Positions 12,990-13,211 of a stretch of DNA of 13,211 bases are shown here, in pieces; positions within the stretch are counted from its first letter, which is position 1; each line of letters begins with the position of its first letter. The notes under the pieces were generated by a model, which was not told the DNA's origin, did no database searches, and saw nothing but the letters and a program-made list of their open reading frames with translations. This DNA is from Gaoshiqia sp050298035 (GTDB taxonomy: Bacteria; Bacteroidota; Bacteroidia; Bacteroidales; Prolixibacteraceae): NCBI GenBank assembly GCA_050298035.1, contig JBNKTK010000103.1, forward strand, positions 1 to 13,211. The letters are read 5' to 3'. The position numbers were made by a program, and so were the translations under genes.

Positions 12990-13211
12990 TTAAGGCATCA
13001 ATTCTTTGAGCTTTTCTGTCAGGTCAGCTCCCCGCAGGTCCTTTGCAATTATCTTTCCGTCTTTGTCTAGCAAAATGGAATGAGGAATCGAATTCACAGC
13101 ATACATTCGAGCAACCTCATTTTGCCAGAATTTTAAATCGGATACATGATGCCATGTGAGTTTGTCTTCGTCAATGGCTTTTACCCAGGCATCTTTATCG
13201 CGGTCGAGCGA
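12990..13211 (-). CDS. TlpA/AhpC-like thioredoxin-fold protein, C-terminal part only
   Basis: Only the last 73 residues lie in the window; the 5' part continues beyond 13211, and the stop is TAA at 12990-12992. The visible sequence (SLDRDKDAWVKAI at the edge, then LTWHHVSDLK, VARMYAVNSIPHSILLDKDGKII and ending LTEKLKELMP) is the C-terminal half of a thioredoxin fold as found in Bacteroidota TlpA-like proteins. The SIPHS turn contains the conserved cis-proline that faces the redox site, and LLDKDGKII is the following beta-hairpin. The CxxC motif would lie outside the window, so whether the protein is redox-active cannot be judged. Such proteins usually sit in the periplasm or at the membrane, but the signal peptide is also outside. 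Confidence 0.85.
   Translation of the reverse strand, partial: SLDRDKDAWVKAIDEDKLTWHHVSDLKFWQNEVARMYAVNSIPHSILLDKDGKIIAKDLRGADLTEKLKELMP

Overview
The window looks like chromosomal DNA of a Bacteroidota bacterium, probably a Marinilabiliales/Prolixibacteraceae-type marine or sediment organism. The lineage is my inference from several signs. Protein families and architectures are typical of the phylum: a sigma-linked inner-membrane/beta-barrel fusion, a PepSY-like protein, a FadL/OmpP1 porin and a TlpA-like thioredoxin-fold protein. The tRNA promoter has the phylum's TAnnTTTG -7 box. Shine-Dalgarno sequences are weak or absent, and two lipoproteins start with a Cys-Lys-acidic surface-export-like signal. 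I see no insertion sequence, CRISPR array, integrase or phage gene, and no abrupt change in composition.

Layout, left to right. Positions 1-123 hold nothing I can firmly call. A mobA-like molybdopterin guanylyltransferase gene (124-693, minus) is followed by a 32-residue single-span membrane peptide gene (809-907, plus). Next comes a minus-strand envelope cluster read right to left: a helical lipoprotein (3713-4315), a strong intrinsic terminator, two L,D-transpeptidase (YkuD) proteins (2528-3634 and 1779-2495) and a membrane-anchored protein of unknown function (974-1774). Divergent from the lipoprotein is a plus-strand pair: an ECF sigma factor (4491-5069) and a cytosolic PepSY-like protein (5137-5544). 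A tRNA-His gene (5634-5707) with a recognisable promoter and terminator follows. Facing it is a second sigma system on the minus strand: an ECF sigma factor (7141-7695) overlapping by 4 bases a fusion of anti-sigma domain, transmembrane helix and outer-membrane beta-barrel (5765-7144). Divergent from that is a plus-strand serpin lipoprotein gene (7979-9217) overlapping a second lipoprotein gene (9201-9758). The right end carries a FadL-type porin (9837-11183, minus), dihydrolipoyl dehydrogenase (11421-12812, minus) and the 3' end of a TlpA/AhpC-like gene (12990-13211, minus, cut by the window edge).

The most interesting region is 974-4315. The lipoprotein and the first L,D-transpeptidase share an N-terminal helical domain, recognisable by a common GADVY motif and matching positions after it. 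The lipoprotein ends in a basic Lys-rich tail, and the enzyme genes sit behind a terminator, so the lipoprotein should be made in excess. Together this resembles, in logic rather than in sequence, the Braun lipoprotein/L,D-transpeptidase tether of enterobacteria. I propose it as a candidate outer-membrane-to-peptidoglycan attachment system. The second notable region is the serpin operon, which appears to display a protease inhibitor and a partner lipoprotein on the cell surface. Its leader carries a perfect 13-bp hairpin.
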